From positions 620,001 to 684,000 of the forward strand of contig JAUTDP010000006.1 of assembly GCA_033439795.1 (NCBI GenBank): a DNA stretch of 64,000 nt, given 5' to 3'. This document shows positions 1-11,583 of this stretch, piece after piece; within the stretch, counting starts at the first letter, position 1, and every line of letters starts with the position of its first letter. The position numbers were made by a program, and so were the translations under genes. The notes below the pieces were generated by a model. That model saw nothing but the letters and a program-made list of their open reading frames with translations. It did not search any database and was not told the DNA's origin. This DNA is from Sordaria brevicollis. Taxonomy: Eukaryota > Ascomycota > Sordariomycetes > Sordariales > Sordariaceae.

Positions 1-2844
1 AAAGCCAGTGTTTTGGGAGTGTCTGCAGCCTACGTACGTCTGGGCGAGCGACACCGAGATGGTTCATTCCCGATTCACCCGGACCAGGATCCTAAAAGGC
101 TCCCATCCGTACCTTTTCTGATCCAAAAGACGTATCGACGAGTGCCAATCACATCACCTACAGTAACCAACGTTCATGGTACAAAATGGATGGAAGAGCT
201 CAAGATCATGTGCGATACCGCGGAAGCGAAGCTGGCCAAGAATGGAAAGGAACTTCAACGCCCGGATATGGATCGTGGACCCAATGCGGAGGAACCTCCA
301 AAGTTCCACGAAGGCGACCTCTATCTCTGCGCCGAATCATTGGAGGCCATGGAAGGAGCTCTTGGTGGTGTTTGTGACGCAGTCGATGCGGTGTTCAAGC
401 CCGAGGGCCCGAAAAGGGCTTTTGTAGCCATTCGCCCGCCCGGCCACCACTGCTCTGCCTCCTATCCCTCTGGATTTTGCTGGGTCAACAATGTTCATGT
501 CGGCATTATGCATGGAATGCTGAACCATGGCTTGACCCACGCCGCGATTATTGACTTTGACCTCCACCACGGCGATGGCTCTCAGCAAATTGCTTGGCAG
601 CACAACTCGAGGGCCGTCAAAGCTGCAAAGAACGCGGCAGCGTGGAAGAAGACCTCGATCGGGTACTTTAGCCTTCACGACATCAACTCATACCCTTGCG
701 AGCTCGGCGACGACGAAAAGGTTATGAACGCAAGCATATGCATTGATAACGCTCACGGACAGAATGTTTGGAATGTTCACCTACAGCCCTGGAAGACAGA
801 GGACGAGTTTTGGGCACTATACGAATCCAAGTACGCCATCTTGCTTGAAAAGACGCGCAGCTATCTCATCACACAAACGGAGCGCCTGCGAGAAGCAGGT
901 CAGAAGGCAAAAGCAGCTATCTTCCTCTCCGCTGGCTTTGATGCCAGCGAGTGGGAGGGTGCTGGAATGCAGAGACACAAAGTGAACGTTCCTACCGAGT
1001 TCTATGCTCGACTGACCCGAGATGTCGTACGCATAGCAGCAGAAGTGGACACGGCTGCAGAGGGCCGAGTTGTCAGCGTTCTGGAGGGAGGCTATAGTGA
1101 TCGTGCGCTTTGCTCTGGTATCATGAGCCACGTTTGCGGTCTAGCTGGAGCCAGTGCAACTGAAAAGAATCAAGTTCACAATCATTACAACCCTTCATGG
1201 TGGTCTGCTAGTGAGCTTGAACGTCTGGAGACCACTTTGATGACTCCTCCGCCTGAACCACCCAAACCGCCCAAGAACGTTCCAACGCCTACTTACTGTT
1301 CGCCTACGCAAGCTTCCACCGCGCGGTCTGTTGCGCCACGGAGAAGCATGTCCGGACTCCATCAGCACGCACTCATGGCAGCTAACAGGCCGATGTCACC
1401 GATGCTGTCAAGAATACCGACAACTCCTGCTCCAGAGGTCCCGTGGGATATCGCGGCCTGCGAGTTAAGCAAGCTTCTTATTCCGCGTGACCGTCAAACA
1501 GAAAGCTGTACTCACACAGACCTCAATGCTGAGGCTACCAGGGCTCGTCGGGAGCGGCAGTTGGCTCAAGCTGGTACCCCAGCGCCCGATTCTGGCGCTG
1601 CCTGCTCATCGGATCGGCCATCTACCAGGATGGCCCTGAGGGAGCGTAAAGCCAAGCAAACATTGCCTATCAAGGAGGAGGATACCGACGAAGACCGCAA
1701 GAATACTGTGTCTACCAAAGAGACCGGTATGCACCAGGGTGGTACTCGTGGCGCACGTAGTCGACGCCTTAGTGCTGCATCGACCATTGTCCCAGACACC
1801 TTGGACTCATCACCCCCTAGTCACAGACATACGGAAGAGGATGGCAGACCGGAAACATCCATGAGCATTAGGCCTGAGTCTTCAGCGAGCGTTCGACCGC
1901 AGGGGAACAACCCTCTTGTGGTAAAGAAAACCCGGGGCCCAGCAAAGAACAAGGCTGCTCTGGAGGCGCCTAAGCCGCAGAGAAAGACTTCTACTTCGAC
2001 CATCGGATCTGCAAGAAGTTCAAACGCATCGCTCGTATCTCCAACTCCTACTTCCCACCATGGCGATGCTCAGGCCTCAAATGGAACCAGCGGCGATGGC
2101 ATTGATAGCTTGACAGGCGGAATGAAGAAGGTTAAGATCACTCTTATTACACAAGCCCAGAAAGAGGCTCGCGAACGGGAGCGTGTCGCAAAAGAGAAAG
2201 AAAACATGTCCAACAACACCGATGCTGGAATATCCGTCGTAACCTCAAACCTCAACGAAAACAAATCTCACCAACAGCCTACGCAAACACCCGTGGCAGC
2301 CACAGTTCACTCCCCCACCGAAAGCAACAACACGGGCTCTCCCGGTTCCTCCACCCAATTCTACACTCCCAACTCACAAGCCCGCAACTCCATATCCTCC
2401 TCCGAAGACATGGATGCCACCGAGAAATATCCCGAACTCTTCGCCCACCACCACCATGTCCAAGATCACGACGGCGACATCTCCATGATGGACGACTACG
2501 AAACACCCGCCTTGACCTCCACTCCCATCCCAGGGCGTACTTCCTTCCCCTTACCCGTGCGACCTTTCCAACATTCTACGCAAAATCACCAGCAGGAGAA
2601 TTTCATTCAGTACCAACCTCCTACTACGGGTGCCGGTAAAGGAGCGCAAACACCAACAAGTCCCGGTCCTGCTATGAACAGGAAGGACGTGCCCGTGTTT
2701 ACTGCCCACCGTCCAATTCCTTTTGCTTCGCCTCAAAATATGCAACAGTCCTCGCCTGCCACGCCTGCTTCGGTGCCTAGTGTGATTTTTGATGGAAAGA
2801 AGGGCGATGAGAAGGAGGGAAGGGAGGGAAATGAAAGGAATTAG
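1..2844 (+). CDS. hda-4: HOS3-type histone deacetylase (5'-truncated by window edge)
   Basis: The reading frame is open from base 1, so the true start lies outside the window; about 947 residues are visible before TAG at 2842. The first 390 or so form an arginase/deacetylase-fold HDAC domain: RPPGHHC near residue 145, the zinc-binding stretch FDLHHGDG near 186-193, SAGFDASEWEG near 310 and LEGGYSD near 361. These are the active-site blocks of zinc-dependent lysine deacetylases, and the overall arrangement matches the fungal HOS3 class, called hda-4 in Neurospora; that name is from memory of the family. The remaining roughly 550 residues are low-complexity, rich in Ser, Pro, Thr and basic patches, and probably disordered and nuclear. 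No intron is visible. A class II HDA1-type assignment is possible but less likely, because I see no Arb2 domain at the C terminus. Confidence 0.88.
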   Translation, partial: KASVLGVSAAYVRLGERHRDGSFPIHPDQDPKRLPSVPFLIQKTYRRVPITSPTVTNVHGTKWMEELKIMCDTAEAKLAKNGKELQRPDMDRGPNAEEPPKFHEGDLYLCAESLEAMEGALGGVCDAVDAVFKPEGPKRAFVAIRPPGHHCSASYPSGFCWVNNVHVGIMHGMLNHGLTHAAIIDFDLHHGDGSQQIAWQHNSRAVKAAKNAAAWKKTSIGYFSLHDINSYPCELGDDEKVMNASICIDNAHGQNVWNVHLQPWKTEDEFWALYESKYAILLEKTRSYLITQTERLREAGQKAKAAIFLSAGFDASEWEGAGMQRHKVNVPTEFYARLTRDVVRIAAEVDTAAEGRVVSVLEGGYSDRALCSGIMSHVCGLAGASATEKNQVHNHYNPSWWSASELERLETTLMTPPPEPPKPPKNVPTPTYCSPTQASTARSVAPRRSMSGLHQHALMAANRPMSPMLSRIPTTPAPEVPWDIAACELSKLLIPRDRQTESCTHTDLNAEATRARRERQLAQAGTPAPDSGAACSSDRPSTRMALRERKAKQTLPIKEEDTDEDRKNTVSTKETGMHQGGTRGARSRRLSAASTIVPDTLDSSPPSHRHTEEDGRPETSMSIRPESSASVRPQGNNPLVVKKTRGPAKNKAALEAPKPQRKTSTSTIGSARSSNASLVSPTPTSHHGDAQASNGTSGDGIDSLTGGMKKVKITLITQAQKEARERERVAKEKENMSNNTDAGISVVTSNLNENKSHQQPTQTPVAATVHSPTESNNTGSPGSSTQFYTPNSQARNSISSSEDMDATEKYPELFAHHHHVQDHDGDISMMDDYETPALTSTPIPGRTSFPLPVRPFQHSTQNHQQENFIQYQPPTTGAGKGAQTPTSPGPAMNRKDVPVFTAHRPIPFASPQNMQQSSPATPASVPSVIFDGKKGDEKEGREGNERN

Positions 2845-3642
2845 TGGTGTCCTTTGCAATGAAGACTGTTGCAGCAGAGAGGCTGTACGGAAATCATGCC
2901 TCAAGTAGTGTAATGTTTAAACTTTGTGTCCATGAGCAGTTGAGGGCGGCGCGGAGGGTTATGGATCTAGGCGATTACCCGAGAGCTAGTTGCGTGTATG
3001 TGGGTGTGGAGCGAGGTTAGTTGGTGTCCTAGGATGGGATACTGAGGGTGATGTTTCTTACAAACCAACCCTCAGAGGCTTTTGCTCACTTTATCTCGCT
3101 GTTAGAGTCGCTCTGTTAGGATAGATGTAGTGTCTGGATAGATAGTTGAATGATGCAGTGTGTTGAATCTTCATACCATACCTAGTTATTTGCTGTCGAG
3201 TACTCCCGGAGTTCACATTAACTGGAGTTTTGCCTGTACTTCCTTATTTTTCTCTGGGCTCTTGGAAGAGGTCATATGATCGTAGACCGAGAAAGTGATA
3301 GTGTAGAAGTTGAGACTTGAGAGTAACTGTATCCTAATATAGACATTGATGTCAAGCTTTATGACACATGTCACTCATGAATGGACTCACTTGTGTTTAT
3401 GGTGTTATTGTAGAATTGAACAACCTATGGACTGCTGAAAAGGGAATATAGATGGTATCGGAGACAGAAGTCATGGGAGTCGATGGAAACATTGAAGATA
3501 CAGGAGAAAGTCAACAGATAATAAACACACCAGGGTATTACACTTTTGTAAGCCCGTTGAACCATACTTCTAACCAAATCCAAGACCCTCTATCGATCAA
3601 GTAACAAGAAAAGGTATACATGCAAAGAAATAATATTGAGAC
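2845..3642. other. Convergent intergenic region (3' flanks)
   Basis: About 800 bases between two genes that end toward each other: the deacetylase on + and the polyol dehydrogenase on -. No ORF of note, RNA gene or repeat was seen; it presumably holds two 3' UTRs. Confidence 0.6.
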
Positions 3643-5153
3643 TTAGGCCTCAATAACAACCTTCAGCACCAAATTGCCCTCATCATCCATAGTCCGACTA
3701 GCCAGCTCGAACGCTCCCTTGGCGTTTTCCAGCCCCTTAAACCGGTGAGTAACCATATCATCCAAGCTCGGTAAAGTAAACCCGGCACCGGCTTTTGTCT
3801 GGTTGCATAGCATTCGGATACCGGTAGCATACGTGTTGGCGTAGCGGAAGATACCAAGGATGTCAATCTCCCTCAGATGGGCGACGGATAGCGGAAGCGT
3901 CTGGATAGGTGTGCCCATGCCGACCATGATGACTTTTCCTCCTGGCCGGGTGGCATACAGAGCCGTATGCATGCACACCTCTTTGCCGGTGCACTCGAAG
4001 GTGACGTCGACGCCAACATCCTCGTCGTCACTGTCGAGAATGGGGTTTTGAGTGAGGGCTAGCATCTCAGCGGCAAGAGACTTGGCGAATTCCAGCGAGC
4101 TGCGGAAGGGAAGGGTGCTGGATGGTGTGGCGATACCGTCTAATGGGGTAGAGGAACCAGAGCTGCTATTGCTGCTGGTGAATATTGAGGAGCTGCTGGA
4201 AGAGGTGTGTAGAGGTCGAGGCACAACGTAGCCATGGGTAGCAAAACCCTTGGAGATGGCGTAGTTGACGCGACCTTGGTCAACGTCCGTGATAGTCACC
4301 TGTGTGCAACCTGCTTGACGGGCCATTGCTGCGGTGAGTAATCCGACTGTGCCGGCTCCGAGTACCAAAGCCGTGGAGCCGGGAGCGGGACTTGCTCGGT
4401 TGACAGCATGTATCCCGACTGATAGAGGTTCGAGAAGGGCTGCTGCATCGAAAGAAATGTTATCAGGGAGCCTGCAAAGTTTGTTAGCATCACAACAGTA
4501 TACATAACTTCCGAGTGGGCTTACTTGTGACACCAGATGGCCGGATGATTGATCCTCTCTTGGAGAGTGCCTTGGTAATGAGGGACCGATTTGGCACTAC
4601 TCCTGAATCTCATCTTTTTGCAAAGGTTATAACGACCTTTACGGCAAATGGTGCATTGACCACAAGCCACACCAACTTCAAGGGCTACTCTGTCGCCGAT
4701 GCTGAACCCCGAGACCTGTGGTCCTATTGCAACGACAACACCCGAGGACTCATGGCCGAGTGAAAGAGGCATACAGGCGCAAAGGTCGCCATTGGCAAAT
4801 TTCTTGTAATATGAGACATCGGAGCCGCAAATTCCCGTCGTCTTGACGGCAATCTGAAGCTCACCGAACCCGGGTTCTTCAATGGTTCGTCTTTCCTGCA
4901 TTTCAAATACCGCGTCAGAACTTTGTGTCGCATAAGAGCCGCGCAGGCGTTGTAAGGCAATGGCAACAGATACTGTGGTTACTAGGTTCCATCATTGTAT
5001 AACGCTTTCAATAACACTCAAGAACAAGGGGATAAAGAAACTTACAAATCGCAGGTCGCGTGGGCCATGTAGTACAGACGCACTGATGGATGAAGCCTTG
5101 GAGAGGACGGGTAGGTGCATTGGTGCGTGCTCACATGCTGCAGAGGGAGCCAT
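3643..5153 (-). CDS. Zinc-dependent polyol (sorbitol/xylitol/arabinitol-type) dehydrogenase, 435 aa
   Basis: Join of 5153-5046, 4895-4525 and 4471-3643; the two introns (150 and 53 nt) have GTAAG donors and TGCAG acceptors and the frames join exactly. The product is a medium-chain dehydrogenase: catalytic zinc ligands C59 in GICGSD and H84/E85 in GHES, four structural-zinc cysteines at about 114, 117, 120 and 128, and a Rossmann motif GAGTVGLLTAA. An Asp after the second strand (TDVDQGR) indicates NAD rather than NADP. The family oxidises polyols such as L-iditol, sorbitol, xylitol or arabinitol to ketoses; the substrate cannot be told from sequence. Unusual is a Ser/Thr/Pro-rich insertion of about 40 residues within the nucleotide-binding domain (DNA about 4095-4230), which makes the protein longer than the usual 350-380. 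The start is the only ATG that continues into the conserved LHGPRDLRFE segment. Confidence 0.85.
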
Positions 5154-8100
5154 ATTGGGTGAGAAAACCGCGAAAACGTGGGATAATAGTGAGATGAATA
5201 GGTGTGATTATATGGCGTGGCTCGATGGGGCTAAAAGAAGTGTATCTGTGTGTTCAATTTGTTTGGAATCCGAAGATGTAGGTGACCAACTGAACGTGAG
5301 CCTTCGATATATGAGGAGCTCGGGGAAGAGCAGAGGTGAAGTCTTGGTCGTATCCAGAGTCCTTGTTTGTGGCAACAACAGGGGAAGAATACCAAAAGGG
5401 AAACTAAAAGCTCGGAGAAGGATGGCTAGATCTTCACTGAGGCGGAGAGATGCTACCCTTGTTGATTGAGGGGGGCGAAAGGTGGAGGGACGATATCTGA
5501 CAAGGTTCAAGAGTCGATGGAAGAAAATTAATGGTATTGTCTGGGAAAATGTAACAGAAGGTTGATATGGCGACTTTGGTGATGACGGAGAAAGAAGGCC
5601 AGAAGTCAGAAACAACATCTACCCATAGATATACTAATTCTTTGGATTATGGCGATATACAATGACAAGAACTCCTCCAGTGACGTGCCTCATGTAACTA
5701 TTTCCATGGTTCAAGTGGAATTGACACCATCCAGGGTCCAGAAAGTAGGGACTCTCGAGAGCCACAGAGTAGGATGACATGGACAGGCTTCTGAACAACA
5801 ACAACGGTTCCTTAGCAGGGGCTCGAAGAGGTTCACCAGTCAGAGACTTGACTGTTATCTCTTCATGTTGGGGAAAAGCCAAACAAGACATGCGTTCGAA
5901 CGCGGTTCAAGACGCTCTAATCTCGGGAAAGACAGGAAAGGGGTCCAGGAGCTGCACAAATTTGTGTGGAAAGGTATCATGTATGCTGGTTGACGTTCAA
6001 AGACAACATTGAAGTGACAGCCCGTCCGGAACCGGAGAAGATCACGGACTTACGGACATGTGTATGCAGTAACACAAGCAATAGCCGAAACCTTGACATG
6101 CCGAGAGAAACCTTTTTGCTGGGTACAAGGCGTTCGCTATACACATGGTTGTGCAAGCATGCCTGTACGGGACGGACGGGATGGCTACCGCGGCCAAAAA
6201 GGAGGGTTTGACTACACCATGATCCATGCCCGTATATGCGCCAGGTAACAACAGGAGATGCTGTTAACAGAGAAGAAAGCACTGACAAATCTCCTCGGAA
6301 TGGCAAGCAAGTGAAGCCGTTCAGCCAAGCTAGTACGGCAAGGACCGGCGGCATGTTGGAGTGTTGTTCCGCACAACCAGCTCGGCCGTATAGGAATTCG
6401 TAGGTTGCAGTAGACATGCCTGAGCGAAGCAAGTGATGCAGGGGGGCTTGTCTGGACCGTTGCGTCAACTCGGCGTGTCCTTGGACTCAGGCATGATAAC
6501 TCCAGACATGGAAAGGAGATGGACGGGGAGGCGGGCGATGGAAGATGGTGTTTCTGGATACACTGTGTGTCAACGGACGTGGATAGCAAGCATACTACGA
6601 CAGCGTCGACGGTGCATTGGATTCCACATGTGAGAGTATGGTGCTCGGCCAACTTGGAGAGCCACTCGGCCCATCCAGGGTAAGGTGTTGCGCTGTCAAG
6701 ATAATGACGGGGACACAGGGGAATGGAATGATGTGATGGTACATATATCGCATACAGAGTGCACTGGGGACAGCAATTGGGTGGTTGATGAAAAATGATA
6801 TACGAGATGCGGTAGGGTCGTGGAGTATTGATGGTGTTGCGTGGTGTTGAAGTGGTGGTGGTGGTGGCTGATCCGGAATCTATCCATGGATCCTTGATTG
6901 ACGCGCGTAGAGGGGGATGGTGTGCGATTGAGGTTTGGCCATTGGACGTGAGTGGTCTTTTCATCGCGATCGAGAATCGTGGAGCATGAAGAAAGGGAAC
7001 ACTAGATAGAATGAAGGGCGGGATGGAAGGGTGACACAACTTCAAGTTGAACGAACAAGGGAAGCCAGAAATTGTCATGGAGTGAAGTTTGATGGAAAGA
7101 GGAAAACGAAGAGAAGGATGGACGGCTGCTTCCTGGAGAGGTTGAGAAGCTGACCAATCAGCGGGAGGTGTGGTCCAACCTGCGACCCCACAGTTGTGAT
7201 AATCGGTTGGGAAGGAACCTCTTCTTTCCTCCTGCTCCAGCGACATCTCTTTCTCTCTTTCCATATTTCCTCTCAAGTAACTCGCAATTGCTCTTTCGAT
7301 CTCTGAAAAGGTCACCAAAAGATTCTTCCCTTTCCATTCATTCCCCGAACGAATTGCAGTTTGACTAGGCTTCTTCTCTACATTGAGCCGTCGTGAGAAC
7401 TCGCTTGTTGTCGGCGTTCTTTTCATCTCTTTGATGGACCATCATACGAAGCCAGGAGACATGTTCGCACAGACATGACAGATGACAAGATGCTACTCTC
7501 CATGGCCCTAATACGACGGGTGAGGCGCCCGAATAACGCCCCCTTTTTCGGCAACTGTTGGACGGCAGTCAGATGCAACCATACACTGTTGCGAAACGAG
7601 TCCGATTCCGCTGCCACTCAGTCTTCCTCGTGAGAGATAACGTCTTGCCCTGGAGTGAAGCAAACGCCGGCGGAACCAGCCATCGACTCCCCGAGAAGTC
7701 GTGACACCCACGGACAGCATCCTCGGACAACATCATGCTTCCGGTTATCTTGACATCCGTTAGCGGCGAGGACACAGCATTATCATTCCCGAGCTTCGAC
7801 GCCCCATCACTTCACATGCTTCCAGTTCACGCATCTCCAGTTCAAAGAAGCAGTTCGTACATCTTTTTTGACCCACGTGTCAGCGACTCCGTCAATACCA
7901 CAGAGGTTGATCCAAAACAGCCTTTAAAACAACATCGTGATTCGCCCGAATCGTCGAGTCCTCTCGGCTTCCATGCAGCATGGATGGTGAGCATGCTACA
8001 GTACACGGGCTCAACCCCTGTCTCCTCGAGATTAGCGTATTAATTCAAGCTGTCAGGTACCAGTGCCCTTACTTTATCCGCCAAAGTATAGGCTGTCACT

Positions 8101-11100
8101 CTTCTCGTCCGTTTCGACGTTCGACGGTTCTTACCAAACGACGAGACAGAGAGAGGCCTGCTCAGTCCTGAGCTAAAATAGCCGTCACGAGCGAGCACAG
8201 CATCGTCGCGTTCAGTTCAGGGTTAACCACCATCCCTTTCCAGCCCCAAAGAACCATCTATAAGTGTTGTCGTGGTTCCTATCACGTCACTTCCGCTTTC
8301 CATGGTTCTTACGATATATGGCCTGCCCTCCATTGTGCGCATTTGCCGCGGATGTCGTATAGGCCACTCAACAATAAGTTCATGTTGCGTTACCTCATTC
8401 CCGTCCCTTATCATGATGCCACTTTACTTATGAACAGACAGTGGCCGTGTCGGAAGACACCATTATTCAACCAGACTTCCTTCCCTCTGCCTATCGGATC
8501 ATGACATGTTTCCAGCAACCAAGTTCGAGTCCTTGTCATTTACATGTTGTTCCAGCACAGTATCTATCCATCTTCTTGTTGGCCGAGGCCGGGAACGGGC
8601 TTTTAGTTGGAACGGGTTCCAATCCATACTACTTGTCTGTATGCAACACACAAAGATTTCGGTTCAGACTATATGGGGAACCGCGGATGGCGGTTCGCTC
8701 AACAAAACAACCGCCGTGTTAGAGTTTGGGTCCTTGCAATTTCGGTACGGACGAGACACTCACCGCCCACAGAACAAGCATTTCATCTGGAGAGTACAGG
8801 AAGGAAGCAGCATATGACTCTCGGGACCCCTACATAATTCCAAATGCCACCTTCGACGACTCGCCGGCGCCAGTTATCTCAGCCTGCACATTCTCGGAAC
8901 TCGACTTGAAGGAATTTGGCCAAGATCCCCAGTGGTCTTCTACATGATACAAGATCGACACCCGAAGCTGTTCATCGGGCAATGTTTTAGATTTCCATAT
9001 CTTTTCACGTCTATTATCAACCCGAATGACCAGCTGTCACGGAATGGTCATCTATATGTCAACCCCTATTATTCCTAGCCCAGTCGAACTGTCATGGCAT
9101 CTCCTTAAGTCTACTTTTATGGCCCACAGTATGCTTCATGGCAAGCTGTCATGTAACATTGGAAGCCCGTGGCCAGCATCTAGAAACGCTTCTCGAAGAT
9201 GTACGGAGATATATATGTCAGGGGGCTCTATCGAATCAGCCTGGGTACCACCTTTCGAACATTGCGCCTTGATCTCCTGAGCAACTTTGTCCAAACATGG
9301 ATATGAATTTCAGGTGAGCATGTTTCCTTTGTACCACTTTTTTGTTTGACTCTTCTGTCGGCCTTAAGAGCCTCTTGTTGCTATCGAAAAGTAGTTATAC
9401 GTCCCAATTAGTACGTGAGTCACTTCAACAAGTCGATGACATTCGGTTGGAGCTAGTTCGCCGCGTCTTCACTCACTGAGAAAATATGTCTTGACATATA
9501 TCCCCTGAAAATTTCGAGTTAAGAAATCCCCAGGAAACTTTGTCTTCAGTTACGATCCTGACGATGCAGGACCAGACCATCATGGTCAACTTGTTAGCCA
9601 AGGTGCCGACCCCGTCTCAACGATAGAGTTACGACGATTGAAGTCCCCAGGCGTCGAACGTTGGCTTTATGACTGCGTCGCTATTTTCCCTTTTCATTAC
9701 TGGCATCGGATTCCTTCGATGACACAAGCCCAGGAAGAGCCGTGGCAAAAGCATTTGCTACTCAATGTCCATCTTTGCTCCTATCAACGGGTTCCAAGGA
9801 AGTAGACAAACACTTTTGACACTGGACAAGAAATCGAGTTGCATTGTATGGCAACTGGTCTACTTTCGCTCTCAGTCTTTCTCGGTGTCGTCATTCATCA
9901 TGGTTCATGACCACTTTCACGTCCTAACACGACATGCGCTTTACAGTTCTTACTCGCTTGACACGGCCGGCTATCTCGCATAATGACCTACATAATGAAA
10001 ACAGATACCCGAGACAAGAGGCGAGGCGGTGAGTGTGCAGATCATCTTCGCCCGTCTACCAGTATAGTTACATGAATGGAAACCGGCAGAGGAGACTAAG
10101 TCCATTACTACCTCAGTCTCCATCACCTAACGTTGCCGCGTACCACATTTTCAGTTCCGGTATACATACATACATACATACATACATACACTGTGTGGCA
10201 GTATTGGTATTGCGTAGGATATATAGCCCGTTGGGGGTAACGACAAACGTATGCAGTTGCTCAGTTGGAAAAACATACCTTAACCGTGGGCCGTGGAAGA
10301 TGACTATGGCTTTCCGTTTCACCTCGTCCCTCACATAGGATATTACTTCAAGCCCACGTACCCCCAACTGAACTAATATACACATATGTCCGTTCTTCAC
10401 CCCACGGAATTCGGAAGGCTGTACCCCGAACAGACAACAGAACGGCAGGACGGCTATAGCGGCTCGTCCCTCAAACTTCTCCTTTGACACTGTAACCAGG
10501 TGAGGCAGAGCCGCATCAAGATAAACATTGGAAAGTGTGGGGGGTTCTCTAATCACGTGGTTAATAAGGAACCGTGGGGGCCATGGCAAGACGTCTGGTA
10601 GCTCGTAGCTGGCAGACTAAACGACCGTCCAGGGCCGGTCAGGGACACTAGGGCGGGCACTGAAAGACGCTCATAAAAAAAAAGAAAAAAAAAATTCTCC
10701 TTCAGCAACATGACGCGCAAATAAGGAACTGAAGACCAAAGGATGAAATCGGAGTAGAGAGGGGAGACTAAAAACAAGAGACGTCTCGAAGATATAAGGA
10801 AGGAGAGCATACCAATCACAACACAAAGGCCAAAGTATTGGAATGAAAACATCAAAAAAAACCGGAGAAGAAACAGGGGATAATTTAAGAGAGAAGAAGC
10901 GACGGAAGCAAGAAAGAATGAGAGGAACCAAAAAGAAAAAGGAAAAGCCAAGAGCCAAAAGACGGGGGAAAAAAAGAAACAAAAAAAACCAAAACATAAG
11001 GAAAAGGAAACGAGGATATTTATTCACGCAGAGAGCGATGGAAAAGGAGAATAGAGCTAGTTGGCATATAGTTGTTTTGGTGTCGTCGATAACATAAAAT

Positions 11101-11583
11101 ATTACCTTACTCAAAGGAACCATCTAACGCGTTGTCTAACCACTTCGATGTCGTGATCACTCGTACCAGCCGTTCATTGCCATCATCATCGTCATCATTC
11201 ACTACATGTCCTAAAGCTGAAATATACTGTCTTTCCCAAAGCATAAACACGTCCTATCGTATCAATTACACCCATCCGCATTAAGAAATACTTTCCAACT
11301 TCCCACCCAAGCCTATCGTCTACCCTCTCCCCGACCCCAGTAGTAATCTTTGATAACCCACCGACCCAGCCCTCTTCCTCTTCTCGTCCCCTTTTCCGAC
11401 CATCGCAGCAGCTCTTCCACCCTTAACGCTCCCACCCGCGCTACTCCCACTTTGACTCCTACTGTGTCCGTTCCGAGTGTTGCTGTTCTCTTGTTGTGAA
11501 TATCCCATCAGCCCCCCCGCGACGTCCCTACCATTGCCGAGCCGGCTAGCAGCCCGGGGCCGCCCCGGGGTGACTGTTGCGAT
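5154..11583. other. 6.4-kb region without a convincing gene
   Basis: Only short ORFs and one long but unconvincing minus-strand ORF (6212-7426) occur; none shows a domain, codon regularity or a splice-linked continuation that I can support. The left part is the upstream region of the polyol dehydrogenase, with a TATA-like TATAATC about 55-65 bases before its ATG. A GGT run lies near 6850-6867. From about 10670 to 11030 the + strand is almost purely purine. The rightmost 270 bases are probably the 3' UTR of vps17. The length leaves room for a long leader or a non-coding transcript, but nothing in sequence alone proves one. Confidence 0.5.
10162..10190. repeat. (CATA)n microsatellite
   Basis: About seven uninterrupted tetranucleotide copies of ATAC/CATA in gene-free DNA. 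Confidence 0.95.

Noticed and set aside
6212..7426. 404-codon minus-strand ORF
   Set aside because: Long, but Cys/His/Pro-rich and patternless with no recognisable domain. It overlaps simple GGT repeats and lacks a clear leader; more likely a chance open frame than a gene.
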